Below the pieces are notes generated by a model. That model did no database searches and was not told the DNA's origin. It saw only the letters and a program-made list of their open reading frames with translations. DNA of 64,000 nucleotides from Rhipicephalus microplus (Eukaryota > Arthropoda > Arachnida > Ixodida > Ixodidae), in assembly GCF_043290135.1 (NCBI RefSeq), contig NC_134709.1, positions 64,466,556-64,530,555 of the forward strand, given 5' to 3'. Of this stretch, positions 22,486 to 34,225 are shown in pieces. The position numbers and the translations under genes are program-made. Position 1 is the stretch's first letter. Each line of letters begins with the position of its first letter.

Positions 22486-25400
22486 ATGGCCAGCAAGGCA
22501 CCGTCGTTTCGAGCGGAAGTCAAGAATGCATCTGTCTTTCAGTGGAACGCCAGAGGACTGAAGTCGCGCGTGTCTGACTTTAGACAGCTTGTATTTGTGA
22601 ACCACTTCCCCATTATCGTGATTTGTGAACCCAACCTGTGTGCTTCAATCAAGCTGTCAGGATATGAGTGCTTTATGTTCTCCACTCACAGAGACTGCAG
22701 CAAAGTTATTGTATTCATGCGCCATGACCTCATTTACGTTCACCACAGAGTCTCGGCTGATGAAGGGAATCAGTATGTGTGCCTTACTGTGAAGAAGGAT
22801 AAGGTTGCTTTTACGATAATCGGAGCTTACTTATCTCCATCAAGCCGCCTTGACTGCGAGCGCTTACGTGGTATTCTGACATCGACTCTAAGGCCATGGG
22901 TGATCACTGGCGACTTCGATGCCCACCATTTCCTATGGGGAAGCTCTAGGGACAACTCTAGAGGAAAAAAATTGGTGTCCTTAGCCTCGGAGTACGAACT
23001 CTGCGTTTGTAATGATGGAAGCCCTACATATTTACGCGGATCAGCCTATAGCAGCTGCTTGGACCTTACATTGGTTTCTCGCTCACTTACCAGGAAAGTG
23101 CACTGGTTTTCGGATCTGGAAACGCGGGGCAGCGACCATATACCAACTTACCTGTGTATAGAAGGTTTCGCCAGCTCCAAGTCCTCAAGAGGCCTCAAAT
23201 ACACCGAATGGCCGAAACTCAAAATGTTAATGGAAGACTGCTGTACTGACGGCTCATCATATAACCTAGAGGACTCGATAAAGGATATCCTGCAGAATAC
23301 CACGCATACACATTTGACTAGTCACAAGTGCACCGATTTAAACATCGAGCTTGAGAAACTTCGCGCAATACGCCGTCGTGCAGAACGAAGGTACCGACGG
23401 ACAAAGTGCATGAAATATTTGAGGCTGGCTAGACGCATTCAAAAGAAAATGCAGCGGCACATAGATAAACTGGCTAGGCGACGTTGGACATCTTTTTGCG
23501 AGTCGTTGGATCCACGAAAGCCCCTATCACTGATATGGCGAACTGTCCGGGGTCTTAGCACAACCTTGTTAGAATTTGCAATGCTCTCTGCAAACATAAA
23601 CCTTAAAGTTATCATTTGGGTAAAGAACTATCTAAACGATCGACAGCAGGACGTAGTGCTTAACAGATCAAAATCATCTGCGGTAACCGTTACGTCCGGT
23701 GTACCACAGGAAACGTATTAGGACCTTTGCTTTTCCTGATTTATATTAATAGCACAGTCGATGGTATTACCTCTCACATTAAGTTATTCGCAGATGATTG
23801 TGTAGTGTTTAGAGTGATTAAATCGCACAAGGATGCTGAAATTCTGCAGCATGATCTGTACTGAATATCAACGTGGTGCCAAAAATGGAAAATGAGTCTA
23901 AACGTCCGTAAATGTTGCTGTGTATCATTCACCAACCGGATTAGTAAACTAGACACGACATACAAAATAAATAATTCAATATTTAGCAATAAATCCTATT
24001 ATAAGTACCTGGGCGTCTATTTTTCCGACAATTTCAAGTGGAATAAACACATTGACATAACTGTGACCAAGGCAGGCCGGATGCTATACTTCATACGCAG
24101 AAATTTTAGGCAAGCTTCACAGACCGTGAAACAAGCCCTTTATCTCATGTCTGTAAGACCTATTTTAGAGTACGCTTGCATAATTTGGAATCCCCATCAG
24201 CAATACTTGATTGACGCATTGGAAAAAGTTCAAAACCAAGCAGCCAGATTTGTTAGCAACAACTATAATTTCTTTGCAAGCATCAAAGAAATGAAACGAG
24301 CATTGAAATGGGAGACACTGATGGTAAGGAGGCAGAAACTCAGGCCTAAATTTCTTCATTGTATATATTATAATGGAAATGCCATTAACCCTCTTGATTA
24401 TCTGTTCACACCAACGTACGTCTCTAATCGTCAGGACCATTCACGAAAAATATTAGAATACCGTTACAAAACCCACTCTTTCGGTAGTTCTTTTTTCGTA
24501 AAAACAATACAGGAATGGAACCGTCTACCGGATGATCTCGTCAATGAAACTGATAATGAATCCTTTTTTTCTACATTGTAACAACTCCTACAATATCACT
24601 GCCACTAAGAATTGTTTGCTGTCTCGAAGCGTGTGCGTGTTTTCAAATGCATGACTGTGACGTTGTTTTCACTCACCAATATTCGAGTGTTTTTTTTCTC
24701 TTAAAATATTTTGAGTGCTGTTTTATTTGTTGAATCTATTGTTTTGATTGAAAACTATGTAGTTAAATTATTATGTGTACCTCCCCTACGTAATGCCTCA
24801 CGGCGATGTAGGTGAAATGTAAATAAATTAATAAATAAAAAACCTTGGGTCAGCGACAACCGTTTACATCTCTGGCACTTCACCTTCGATGCAGAGAGAT
24901 TGACGTCGCAGAATCTTTCTGTAGAAGAATTGCCGGTGATTCCAAATTCACAGTATCAAGAACGGGAACATTTGACAACCCACCGCCCTCACGTGATCCC
25001 CGTATGGAATGCCAGTTTTCTATGGATGAGCTAGAGGCGGCACTGGCACTGTGCAGACGTTCTTCAGCACCCGGACCTGACGGCATTACCTATCGTGCCC
25101 TTTGTAATCTTGGAGACAAAGCTCGGAAGGCACTCTTACGCCTATACAACGATTCCTGGCAGACTGGTACGGTTCCCCAGACATGGAAGTGAAGTCGCCT
25201 CATTCCACTTCTAAAGGCTGGTATATCTCCTTTGAATATTGCCTCATACCGTCCTATCGCACTTGCCAGTTGTGTGGAAAAAACGATGGAACGAATGATT
25301 CTAACACAAATGGAGTGGTATTTAGAGCACTACGAAATCTATCCAGTATCCATGACCGGATTCAGGCGAGGCCATTCGTCAATCGACAACGTTGTTGATC

Positions 25401-27393
25401 TGGTGACATATGTACGACACCAGAAAGCCTGCAAGAGACTGTGCGCCGCCCTGTTTCAAGACGTTAAGGGGGCTAACGACAATTTCACCAATGAAGCCAT
25501 CCTTAGTGCTTTGGAAACAGTAGGTCTTGGTGACAAGATATATACGTGGGTGTACAGCTACTTACAGCTGAGATCATTTTACGTGATGACAGCGAATGGC
25601 CCAACACCTGATTACTACAGCAGCCGAGGAGTTCCTCAGGGAGGAGTGCTAAGCCCTACACTTTTCAACCTAACTCTCATTGGTCTAGTCGAGCAGCTAC
25701 ATAGCACTGTAGAACTTTCTGTCTATGCTGATGACATCTGCATTTGGACATCAGTTGTGACAAGGCCTCAGCTTCGCGCCCGCCTTCAGAAGGCTGCTAC
25801 AATGACGTAATGCTACCTTCGTAAACAAGGCCTCGAGGTGTCCTGCGGAAAATGTGCAGTGGTAGCGTTCACGCGTAAACCAATGTCTGCTTACAGCATA
25901 TCGATTAATGAAGAATACATATCGTTCAGCAGAAGCCACAGGTTCTTGGGAGTCATAATAGATAGAAACCTGTCGTGGACTCCACACGTGAACTATGTGA
26001 AGAAGCGGCTGATCGCAACATGCCACATGTTCAAATTCCTTGCAGGAATTGATTGGGGAGTGCCCATACCATCCATGCTACAACTGTACAGAGTGCTGTT
26101 TATCGGATTCTTACGGTACAGCTTACCTGCAATATCTACACCGGCAAGACCAACCCGCGCGCAATTCACAGCATTCAAGCCCAAGCATTTAAGCTATGCC
26201 TTGGATTACCCCGCAGTGCTTCAACGGCTGAAACCATTCCCATCGCTCAAGATCACTCGATAAAGGCGCATATTATTACCGAGACAATGCGCATGCACCT
26301 CAGTCATTGTGCCAGGACCCCTTCTCACCACCTGGCGAGCCTAGCTGCTGAAAGGCCCCGCACGACATACGGCACTGTTGTCTACAAGCATCGTTCATCG
26401 TTTACTGAGACATACGCACCTGCATCAAAGCCACTGCTTCCTCCTTGGAGCTTGAGCCGGCCGCGCGTTCACTTAATGATTCCAGGAATGAGGAGAAAAT
26501 CGGACTTACCGACACATGCCCTGAAACAACTGAGTCTATTCCTTCTAGAACAAAACTACAGTAACCACGTGCACATTTACACGGATGGCTCTACTACGCC
26601 GTCTAGTTCAGGTGGAGCGGTGGTTATACCATCACAAGGGTTAACTCGGTGTTTTAAGACTTCACATGTGACAACGTCAACGACGGCAGAACTAGAGGCT
26701 TTGCGCAATGCACTGGACCTCATCAATTCAGAAGAAAGACCAGGCAAATGGGCTGTGTTTTCTGACTCAAAACCAGCGTTACAGTGCCTTATATCAGTTC
26801 TCCGACGTGGATGCCACAACCAGTTGACCTACCAAACCATGAAACTTCACCACCTTTTAATACAAAAAGGCCATGACATCGTCTTTCAGTGGTTGCCTGG
26901 GCATTGTGGTATAGGCGGCAATGATTCTGCAGATCATGCTGCTCGCACGTAACATAAAGAAGCGAACAGCGTTCCGATTCCGCTTTCAAGAGTGGATGCG
27001 GCGAGGCAGATTCGTCAACTGGCCCACAGTCTCACACTGACTGAGTGGAACACACCAAGCGTACGACGTACAAGACTGCACGAGCTCGACCCTTCAATAC
27101 AACTCCGGCCTCCACCCAGCCTACATCGACGTGCAGCTTCGCTTCTCTATCGCCTTTGGCTGGGAGTTGCTTTCAGGAAAGCTTATACCCCGTTAATCGG
27201 AATTACTGACAGTGCGGCGTACGATGTTTGCGGCACCGACGAAAATATCAAACACCTTCTGCGCCATTGTCCTCGATTTGCCTCAGATAGACAAGTACTG
27301 CCAACGCGATGCGGCGACTGGATGATCGGCCTCTTTCTGTGCAGGTGCTATTACAGCAACGTCCACATGCCTCGCCAGCCCACAAGGCAGTGA
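22486..27393 (+). pseudogene. LINE D ORF2, endonuclease-RT-RNase H, broken
   Basis: ATG at 22486 opens an APE-type endonuclease: WNARGL, CEPNL, GDFDAHH (usually GDFNAHH) and SDHIP motifs. The frame is interrupted at 23568 by the CR1-like insert and resumes at 24848. RT follows with PGPDGI, YRPIAL, GVPQGG and the catalytic YADD at about 25,725. RNase H (26,570-26,950) keeps D (YTDGS), E (TAELEAL), D (FSDSKPAL) and GHCGIGGNDSAD. A cysteine-histidine tail (CGTDENIKHLLRHC) lies near 27,230. Breaks by eye: TGA at 25190, TAA at about 25808, a frameshift near 26,130 and TAA at 26950. It once nicked target DNA and copied its RNA; it cannot now make full ORF2. Confidence 0.88.
23569..24840 (+). mobile_element. 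LINE C: CR1-like fragment nested in LINE D
   Basis: A 5'-truncated CR1-like element with the second half of RT and the C-terminal domain (WVKNYLNDRQQ, GVPQ, then GPLLFLIYIN and FADDCVVF in another frame, ending IQEWNRLPDDLV). One base is missing after the GVPQ block near 23,712, and a TGA follows near 23,863, so it is dead. The 3' end is AT-rich (AAATAAATTAATAAATAAAA). The 7-bp target duplication AACCTTG lies at 23562-23568 and 24841-24847, inside LINE D's ORF2. Confidence 0.9.
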
Positions 27394-27837
27394 AAGCCCT
27401 GCTGTGTTTCCTGAGAAAGACAGGCTTGTGTGAACGCCTCTGACATGTGGTAGAGTTCTACACGCTGCAGTGAAATTACTCTCAGTCTCTCCCTCACTTT
27501 TTTTCTTTTCCTCTCTTCCTTCTTTCTCGTCTTTCTTGTCCCCTTCCCTAATCCCCCAGTGTAGTGTAGCCAACCGGATGTCTTTCTGGTTAACCTCCCT
27601 GCCTTCTCCCCTTTTGTTGCTTCCTCCTGCTCCTTCAAGGCTTTGTTTCAAGGCTTTGTTTCGTCGGCATCTTCACGCTCACCATCAATATTTTCTCTCC
27701 GCTCTTTTCCGACCCTTTCCTGTTCGCAACGCTGAGTAGCCGGTCTGAAAAATAATATGGGTGGACCTCTCAGTTTCTTTGACAATGAACGTCTCTGTTT
27801 TTCTTTCCCATAAAATGACCCCCCCCCCCAACTCCAG

Positions 27838-28082
27838 GGACCCAAGGCGTGAGGAAAGACGACATCACCATCCCTTCAGCCGATGAATTGCTAGAGCACG
27901 AGGGGAGTCCGCTGTGGCGTGACCTGGTGACCAGGTGCCAAAGGGTGGCTGTGTGGGTCGTGTCACTAACAGCAGTGCCTGGACACGTGTGCCTGGTGCC
28001 CGATGGCCACAGGCGCTTTTCCAGGGACACCAGCACCGACCTGCGCCGGGTGTATGCTGTTGGGGCGCACAAGTACGCAAAG
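27838..28082 (+). CDS. DHDDS-like: DHDDS-like exon a (substrate-binding DGHRR motif)
   Basis: The acceptor CCAACTCCAG follows a C-run, and the donor is AAG/GTAGGT. The exon enters in phase 1 and leaves in phase 0. It encodes an N-terminal helix, [19 protein letters not shown], then the PDGHRRF motif that in the family binds the diphosphate of the allylic substrate, and the helix after it. A stop lies upstream in frame at 27816, so the exon cannot start translation here. The next intron is only 186 bp. Confidence 0.85.
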
Positions 28083-31000
28083 GTAGGTGGGCGTCAAAGG
28101 CGAGCTCGACTCTTCCCCACACATAAAAAAAAGCAATCGAACGATCAATGATCCTGCTAGGTACTAATACTTGTAAAGCAACGACCACGTGCACAGCACT
28201 GGGGTTCTTATTAGTGTCAGTGCAGAACCTATCTTTGTTAGTAAATCCAGTGCGTTTCTCTTTTCCAGGTGCGCGAGTGGTGGTTCCGTGCCGGGGTGGA
28301 GGTGCTGAGCGTCTTCATGTTCAGCGTGCGCAACTTCAGCCGCAACTTGTTCGACATGACCTCCGCGCTGAATCAGGCTAATCAGATACACGTCAACATC
28401 GTGGACAATGTGTGAGTGGGGACTCAATGAAAATGTCGATCCACTGGCGCTTGATATCGAGCGCTGTATACATACATTGTAGGCGACATTGTGCTTCCGT
28501 ATGATTTGTTAGTAAAGCGCTTGTCTATAGAACAGTCGACAGCGTAGAAAGGTAGAAGGAAACGGGACGTCCCACCCATGTTGGGTGGGACATTGCCGAG
28601 TTCATAACTTTTTGCTTGTTCTGCTTCGAAAATAGAGTACTGAGAAATTTTAGGGAAAACTTGCCGAGATGATGCAGTAATCAGCTTTTTGTGATGGAAA
28701 GGAGCTTGTTTGAATACCTGTGGCAGGGCCGGTTATGTATGGAACGGGATAGTAAGAGCTCTTAGATCTGAAAGATACAATTAAATAGTACAAAGAGACC
28801 CCGAGAAAACTAAGATGATTGCAGATCCACTTCCGCTCATTCTATCTGTAAATAGCTCAAATAAACACTTCCTTTTCATTTAGCACATATATAAATTGCC
28901 TTCTTCGTATGAATTTGTTGGTTATTTAAAAGCAATCTCTAACTGACAATCAAAACTATACTGCAATAACGCTCCAGCATTGTCGAAACGAGTGCGGCCC
29001 ATGAAACGTACTTCGCAAATATCTCTGCATATCTTCAGTGAAACTGCCGTAGCGCGAACATCAGCGACCACGGAAAAAAGGTTGTGACACACAAAACTTG
29101 TGTGTGCCGTATTTTTTTGTCCACCTGTCCTAAAGTTCGCGCTATAACAGTTTGAAGAGCGTGCCAGCTGGCCCGCACATGCATTGTACTTCCCGTTTTT
29201 TTTCGCGCGCCATCCGAGCCACATTTGAGCCGCATATGAGGGCACTGTGTGCGCAGCCGACGTTCTTTTCTAATGACGCAAAGTGTAATTATTCTGCTCT
29301 GTTGCGTGCAACACCACACACGAGTATGAAGCAACAAGCTGTTGGAGACACCGGGCGATAGTGTTGACCACCAGGGATTTCCTTCACTCGCACCTAATTG
29401 ATTTATATGTGGGGTTTAACGTCCCAAAATCGCCATATGATTATGAGAGACGCCATAGTGGGAACTCTCGAAATTTCGTCCACCTGGGGTTCTTTAGCGT
29501 GCACCCAAGTCTGAGCACACACGCGTACAGCATTTCCGCCTCCATAGAAAATGCAGCCGCCGCAGCGAGGATTTGATCCCGTGACCTGCGGGCCAGCAGC
29601 CGCCACTAGGCCACCGTGGCGGGGCACTCGCACCTAAATGTCCTCGTATTTCACCTGCAACGATGTGCGGAAGCTTAGATCGAGAATAGAACCGACGCCC
29701 TAAACCATAGCAGCTCATAAAGCCTTATTTGTTAGCTATAAAACTATGGGTTTAGTCCTAATGTGTTTCATATGCGTTCACCAAGCGTGGTGGTCTAGTG
29801 GTGACAGTGTTAAATATCCGACCAGAAAACTGTGGGATCGAATCGTAAGCCACGGCGGCCGCATCTCGACGGAGGCGAAATGCTGTAGTTATTTCACTTT
29901 CGTGGCGAAATAACTTGAAGAATGAGGACGGGGTGGAGCACATTCGGCAAGCATTCTCGCACCACAAATGGTATACCACTAACCCTCAAGAGGAACGTAT
30001 ATAACAGCTGCATCTTACCAGTACTTACCTAGGTAGCAGAGACCTATACGCTTAGAAACAGGGTTTAACTTAAATCGAAGACGACGCAGCGAGTGATGAA
30101 TTGTAAAATTTTGGGTGTAACCTTAAGAGGCAAGAAGAGAACAGAATAGGTCACGGAACCAACGGGTGTTAAAGACATCATAGTTGAAATCAAGAAGTAA
30201 TGAACATGGGCCGAGCAGGCAGCGCGTAGGTAGGATAACCGATGATCATTAAGGGTAACTTACTGAATTTCTAAAGGGACAAGTATGTGAGGGGGACAAA
30301 GAAAACTAGGTAGGCAGATAAGATTAATAAATTTACAGGTACAACGTGGAAGCATGCAGAAAGCACAGGACCGGGTTGACTGGCAGAACATGGGCGAGGC
30401 ATTTGCCACGTGTGGGAGTAGTCAGGCAGTAAATGATGCTAATAATGAAGATGATGATAAAGATGATGAAATGCTAGAGGATCATGCATTTAGATATAGG
30501 CAAAGGCGTCGCAGGGCTCCCCTTGATGAAAGTGGGGGCGAAGGTTCGTCACAGCGCGCATCTCTCTATTAGCTCTATTCAAAGGGCAGACTACGCTCCC
30601 CCCTCCCTATTAATCCGATGTATGGAGGCAGGCTTTGCACCAACCCCCCTCTTAGAGCGCTGGCAAAGGTGCCCCACCGCCTTCCGCCTTGCCCGTACAC
30701 ACACCTATGGATATAGGTACACGCCGAAAGAACCCAAATGGTAAAAACATTCGGAGGCCTAAATAACAGTGCTCCTCATTATCAGATCATTGCGCTGAGA
30801 CGTAAAATATAATTATTACTTTTTTAAGAATCATTTTTACCTACATGATCTGAACACCATCTGACAGCAATATTCTGGTGAGGTTAAGCACTCTTGTTTG
30901 GTCCCGGTAATCACGCTATCTCCTTTATCAATCAGAGACGTGTTCCGCGCCATGGGAATGCAGTCCTGCGCTTGCGGCGACCTCGAGCGGCTACCCGAGG

Positions 31001-34000
31001 AACTGCGCGCTAGTCTGGCTCGCTCTGAGATCGCCACGTTGAGCATACGTGAGAAGAGGTAAGTTTGACATCATTGCACATGCCCGTACGTTCAAGAGCG
31101 CTCCAGAGGTTTCTACATCCTCAGGCTAACATTTATAGCGGAGTTGTGTAGGTCCCTCGTGTCACTTGCTCGGATCTGTTCGCTTTCGTTGTTTCACAGA
31201 TTCCGCGTAACATTGCCACAGAGAACCAGCGAAGTATTTGTCTCGCAGTAACACTTTCGGTCATACCTATTTTAACAAATTGGAATCACGTGAAAGCAGC
31301 CAGCCAATGTCTTCGATTGGCGACAGCGTCTTCCTTATTCTAGTCATGAAATCGACGTCATCAAACTGACCGGTTTACTCCATCGCGTACTTAGGGAACT
31401 CATTACAAATTAACGGCCGTATTTTACATTTCTAGAGTATTTCTCCCCCCCCCCCCCCGCCCCTACCTAGCCAGAAGACTTTTGCGCCTTGCAGACGACA
31501 TTCAATTTGTTTCCCTTTCAGAAACTGCTCATCTGCAACTTTTGTTAATTAACCCAAATGTTTTGAGGCCTCCTCCGCGGCAAAAACTTCATCATCGGCG
31601 ACGTTGACGCAATTGATGCGAAGTATGACAATGTGAAAAAAATGCGTCACAATATGTTAATAAGACGCCACATGTCGTAAAACTTTGTGACGTTACGTAA
31701 TGACGCCATCACAACACATCCCCTCTTGGTCAAAGCTGGGACGATTCCGGAGGCATCGTAAAACCACTCGAGGTGTAAAAAGCAATCGGGAGAAATAATT
31801 CATGCATTCGGTGTGGAAGAATATTAAGACGACTTTCGCTTTCATTCAAGACAAGTTAATATGGGTCGTAAAACTTTCAATGGCGAAGTTGTTTAAGCTA
31901 GATGCAATTTTGGTGGGCTGTCGGCTATGCGCCGTGAGCCCTACCATGAAACTATCATCAAACTGCTATGTTTTACGGAGATTGCGTCACTCCCACTCCT
32001 CACCACTGGCACACTAAAATTTTGGAAACTTCTTCATTACAAAAGGAACATTTAGCCCAAAAAATGACCGCGAAGTGATGTCACTGATCCGCAGACCCCA
32101 GTACTCACAAAGGGAGATTGCTAAGGAACGGGGAAATAAATGGCGGCTGGCAGAAGAAGATTCCGAAATGATAGAGCCCCTTCGCCGAACGAGGACGTGC
32201 CCGTGCATATATGAGGTGCGAACGCTTGGTTCCAGCGCGAATTTGTGTTCCTGGAGTTTGGACATCAGCGTTGCGTGTGTGAGTGCTCGTGGTTTAACTC
32301 GAACATCTCCGCACTGAGAATCAATGAAGAAACAATCTAGTGTCACCTGGTTAAGGGCTAGAAACAAGCTATTATAGAATCAACCAGATTAGTATTCAGA
32401 GTAGTAAAGCTTGGCTGTTTCAAACTTTGCGCGGCTTAGTGCATACTTTGTTTGTTTTATTTGTGCGTGCGTGTGTGTGCGTGTGAGCGTGCGTGCTTTC
32501 ACTGTTGGATACGGTCACCGCACTCCTGCCTAAAACCTAACACCCGGATCCGCATTATTCACATCAGCGAGTGAACAGGTTAATAATACCATGAGTAGAT
32601 CATTTTAATTAGCTTTTTTTCGTTTCTTTGTTTCACTCAGCCTCAAAACACAAATGTCGTGCGCCGCCTACAATACCACGTACCAGATGTCCCGGATGGC
32701 TCAGCACCTGGCCACGGCCGTTAAAGAGGGACTCATGTACACCGAGTAAGTAATCGTAAATGCGTTCAAAGCTACAGTCGTACACACATTAAGAAATCCG
32801 GACAAGCCTCGCCCAGATGACCGATGCACGACAGCCATTCGACTATGCGAATAAAAAAAATACTCGTGCTCGCGCTCTGGGTATTTTTCTTCGAAGGAGG
32901 GATCAGTGACTGTCGTGCTCATGACATCAGCCTAGAGTTTGCGCGCATTGACGCAGCAGGCGTGCTTGCGTTCAACCTCGAGGAAAAAATACCCCATACT
33001 TTGACAGTACTACTCTATTAAAATGAAGAAACTTGAAGTGCAACCGATGAACCGCATTAGGGTTCAAAGGGTCGTTAATGAAACCCACGTTAACATAAGT
33101 GTCGTACCCTATTGTAGAATACGAACCTTAACGCAAATTTTCGCTGTACAAAGGCGAGCCTTGCGCCTTACGTTTCTCTTTTGTACATAACGCGTCCTAA
33201 GCGCATTAGCAAAGCGTATACACTTTGCTAATGTGCTTAGTACGCGTTTTATAATCATGTCAAGGCTTTTGGACGTAAAGCCCCAAAAATTACCATTACT
33301 ATTCTCATAAAAATAAAAATGAACAGATTGCCGATCGTATTTTGTAAGTAGCTGCCACGCAAGCCCTTTTTTTTCTAGTATTGAAGTGTCGTTTCATGGC
33401 CCCGTGAAATCAGAGGAGCGGGCATTCAGAGTTTTGTGGTATTCACCCTGGATAAAACCACTCGCCCCCACTGAACACGACACGGGGCATTATGCAACGT
33501 TAGTTCGCACTTTTCAGTTGTCAGTAAGAGCCTATAAGAACGTATCATAGGCTGCCATGAAAAAGTGGCCGACAGACTTCCATGGAGAGTGTTCGTGCAC
33601 GACGTGTGCTCCGCGCCTTGGCTAAGCTTAGAGGCTTGAAGTGTTGCTCTTATTTTTCATAACCGTTTATGTTGGTTTAAACTGATAAATGTTATTTTAG
33701 TACTCCAGCAGTCTCTGACGGCGTTTTTTTTTAGGGGTGGATGGTTAGAACCCTAGAAGCTTTTTTAAAAAAAAAAACTTGATCGTGCCATCTCGGCGAG
33801 ATGGCACGTGGCTTTTGGCAACATTCAAGCGCGAAACCTCATTTTCACCGAAACATTTCGCGTACCTCGTCCTTGTGAACGTCTGGTTTCGCGCTCTGAT
33901 GTTCCCACAGGCCAGAGGGGTGCTTTTGCGGCGTTCACCGCCCTTTCTGAAATCCAGATGTATTGTATGTACACGCAAAGCCTCACGCATATACATAGAC

Positions 34001-34168
34001 AAGAAACACGCATAGACATGCAAAATGCCACCCTCCCCCTCTCCCTTCTCACCACGAAAAATGTTTCTGGTTTCGGCCTGGCTAACCCCGTAAACAGTTA
34101 ACGTTTCAATTATTGTGTTACGCTGGAGCACTTTCCCGTTAATTTTACGTCGCGACACATGCACTTGC

Positions 34169-34225
<57 letters not shown>

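Larger units (their letters stand above)
21206..27640 (+). mobile_element. LINE D: I-like non-LTR retrotransposon with RNase H
   Basis: Two ORFs in the usual order (ORF1 nucleic-acid-binding, ORF2 endonuclease-RT-RNase H), 4 bases apart, then a pyrimidine-rich 3' UTR that ends somewhere near 27,640. The element is split by a CR1-like fragment at 23569-24840. The RNase H domain places it in the I/R1-like group rather than CR1 or RTE. Several stops and one frameshift in ORF2 make it dead. Both outer limits are approximate. Confidence 0.85.
28412..30935 (+). other. Intron b-c
   Basis: 2,524 bp. It holds a small hairpin at 28569-28591 (10-bp arms GTCCCACCCA, 3-nt loop), SINE copy 4, a tRNA-headed SINE fragment and an RTE fragment, listed separately. 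30,481-30,935 contains nothing else recognised. Confidence 0.75.
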
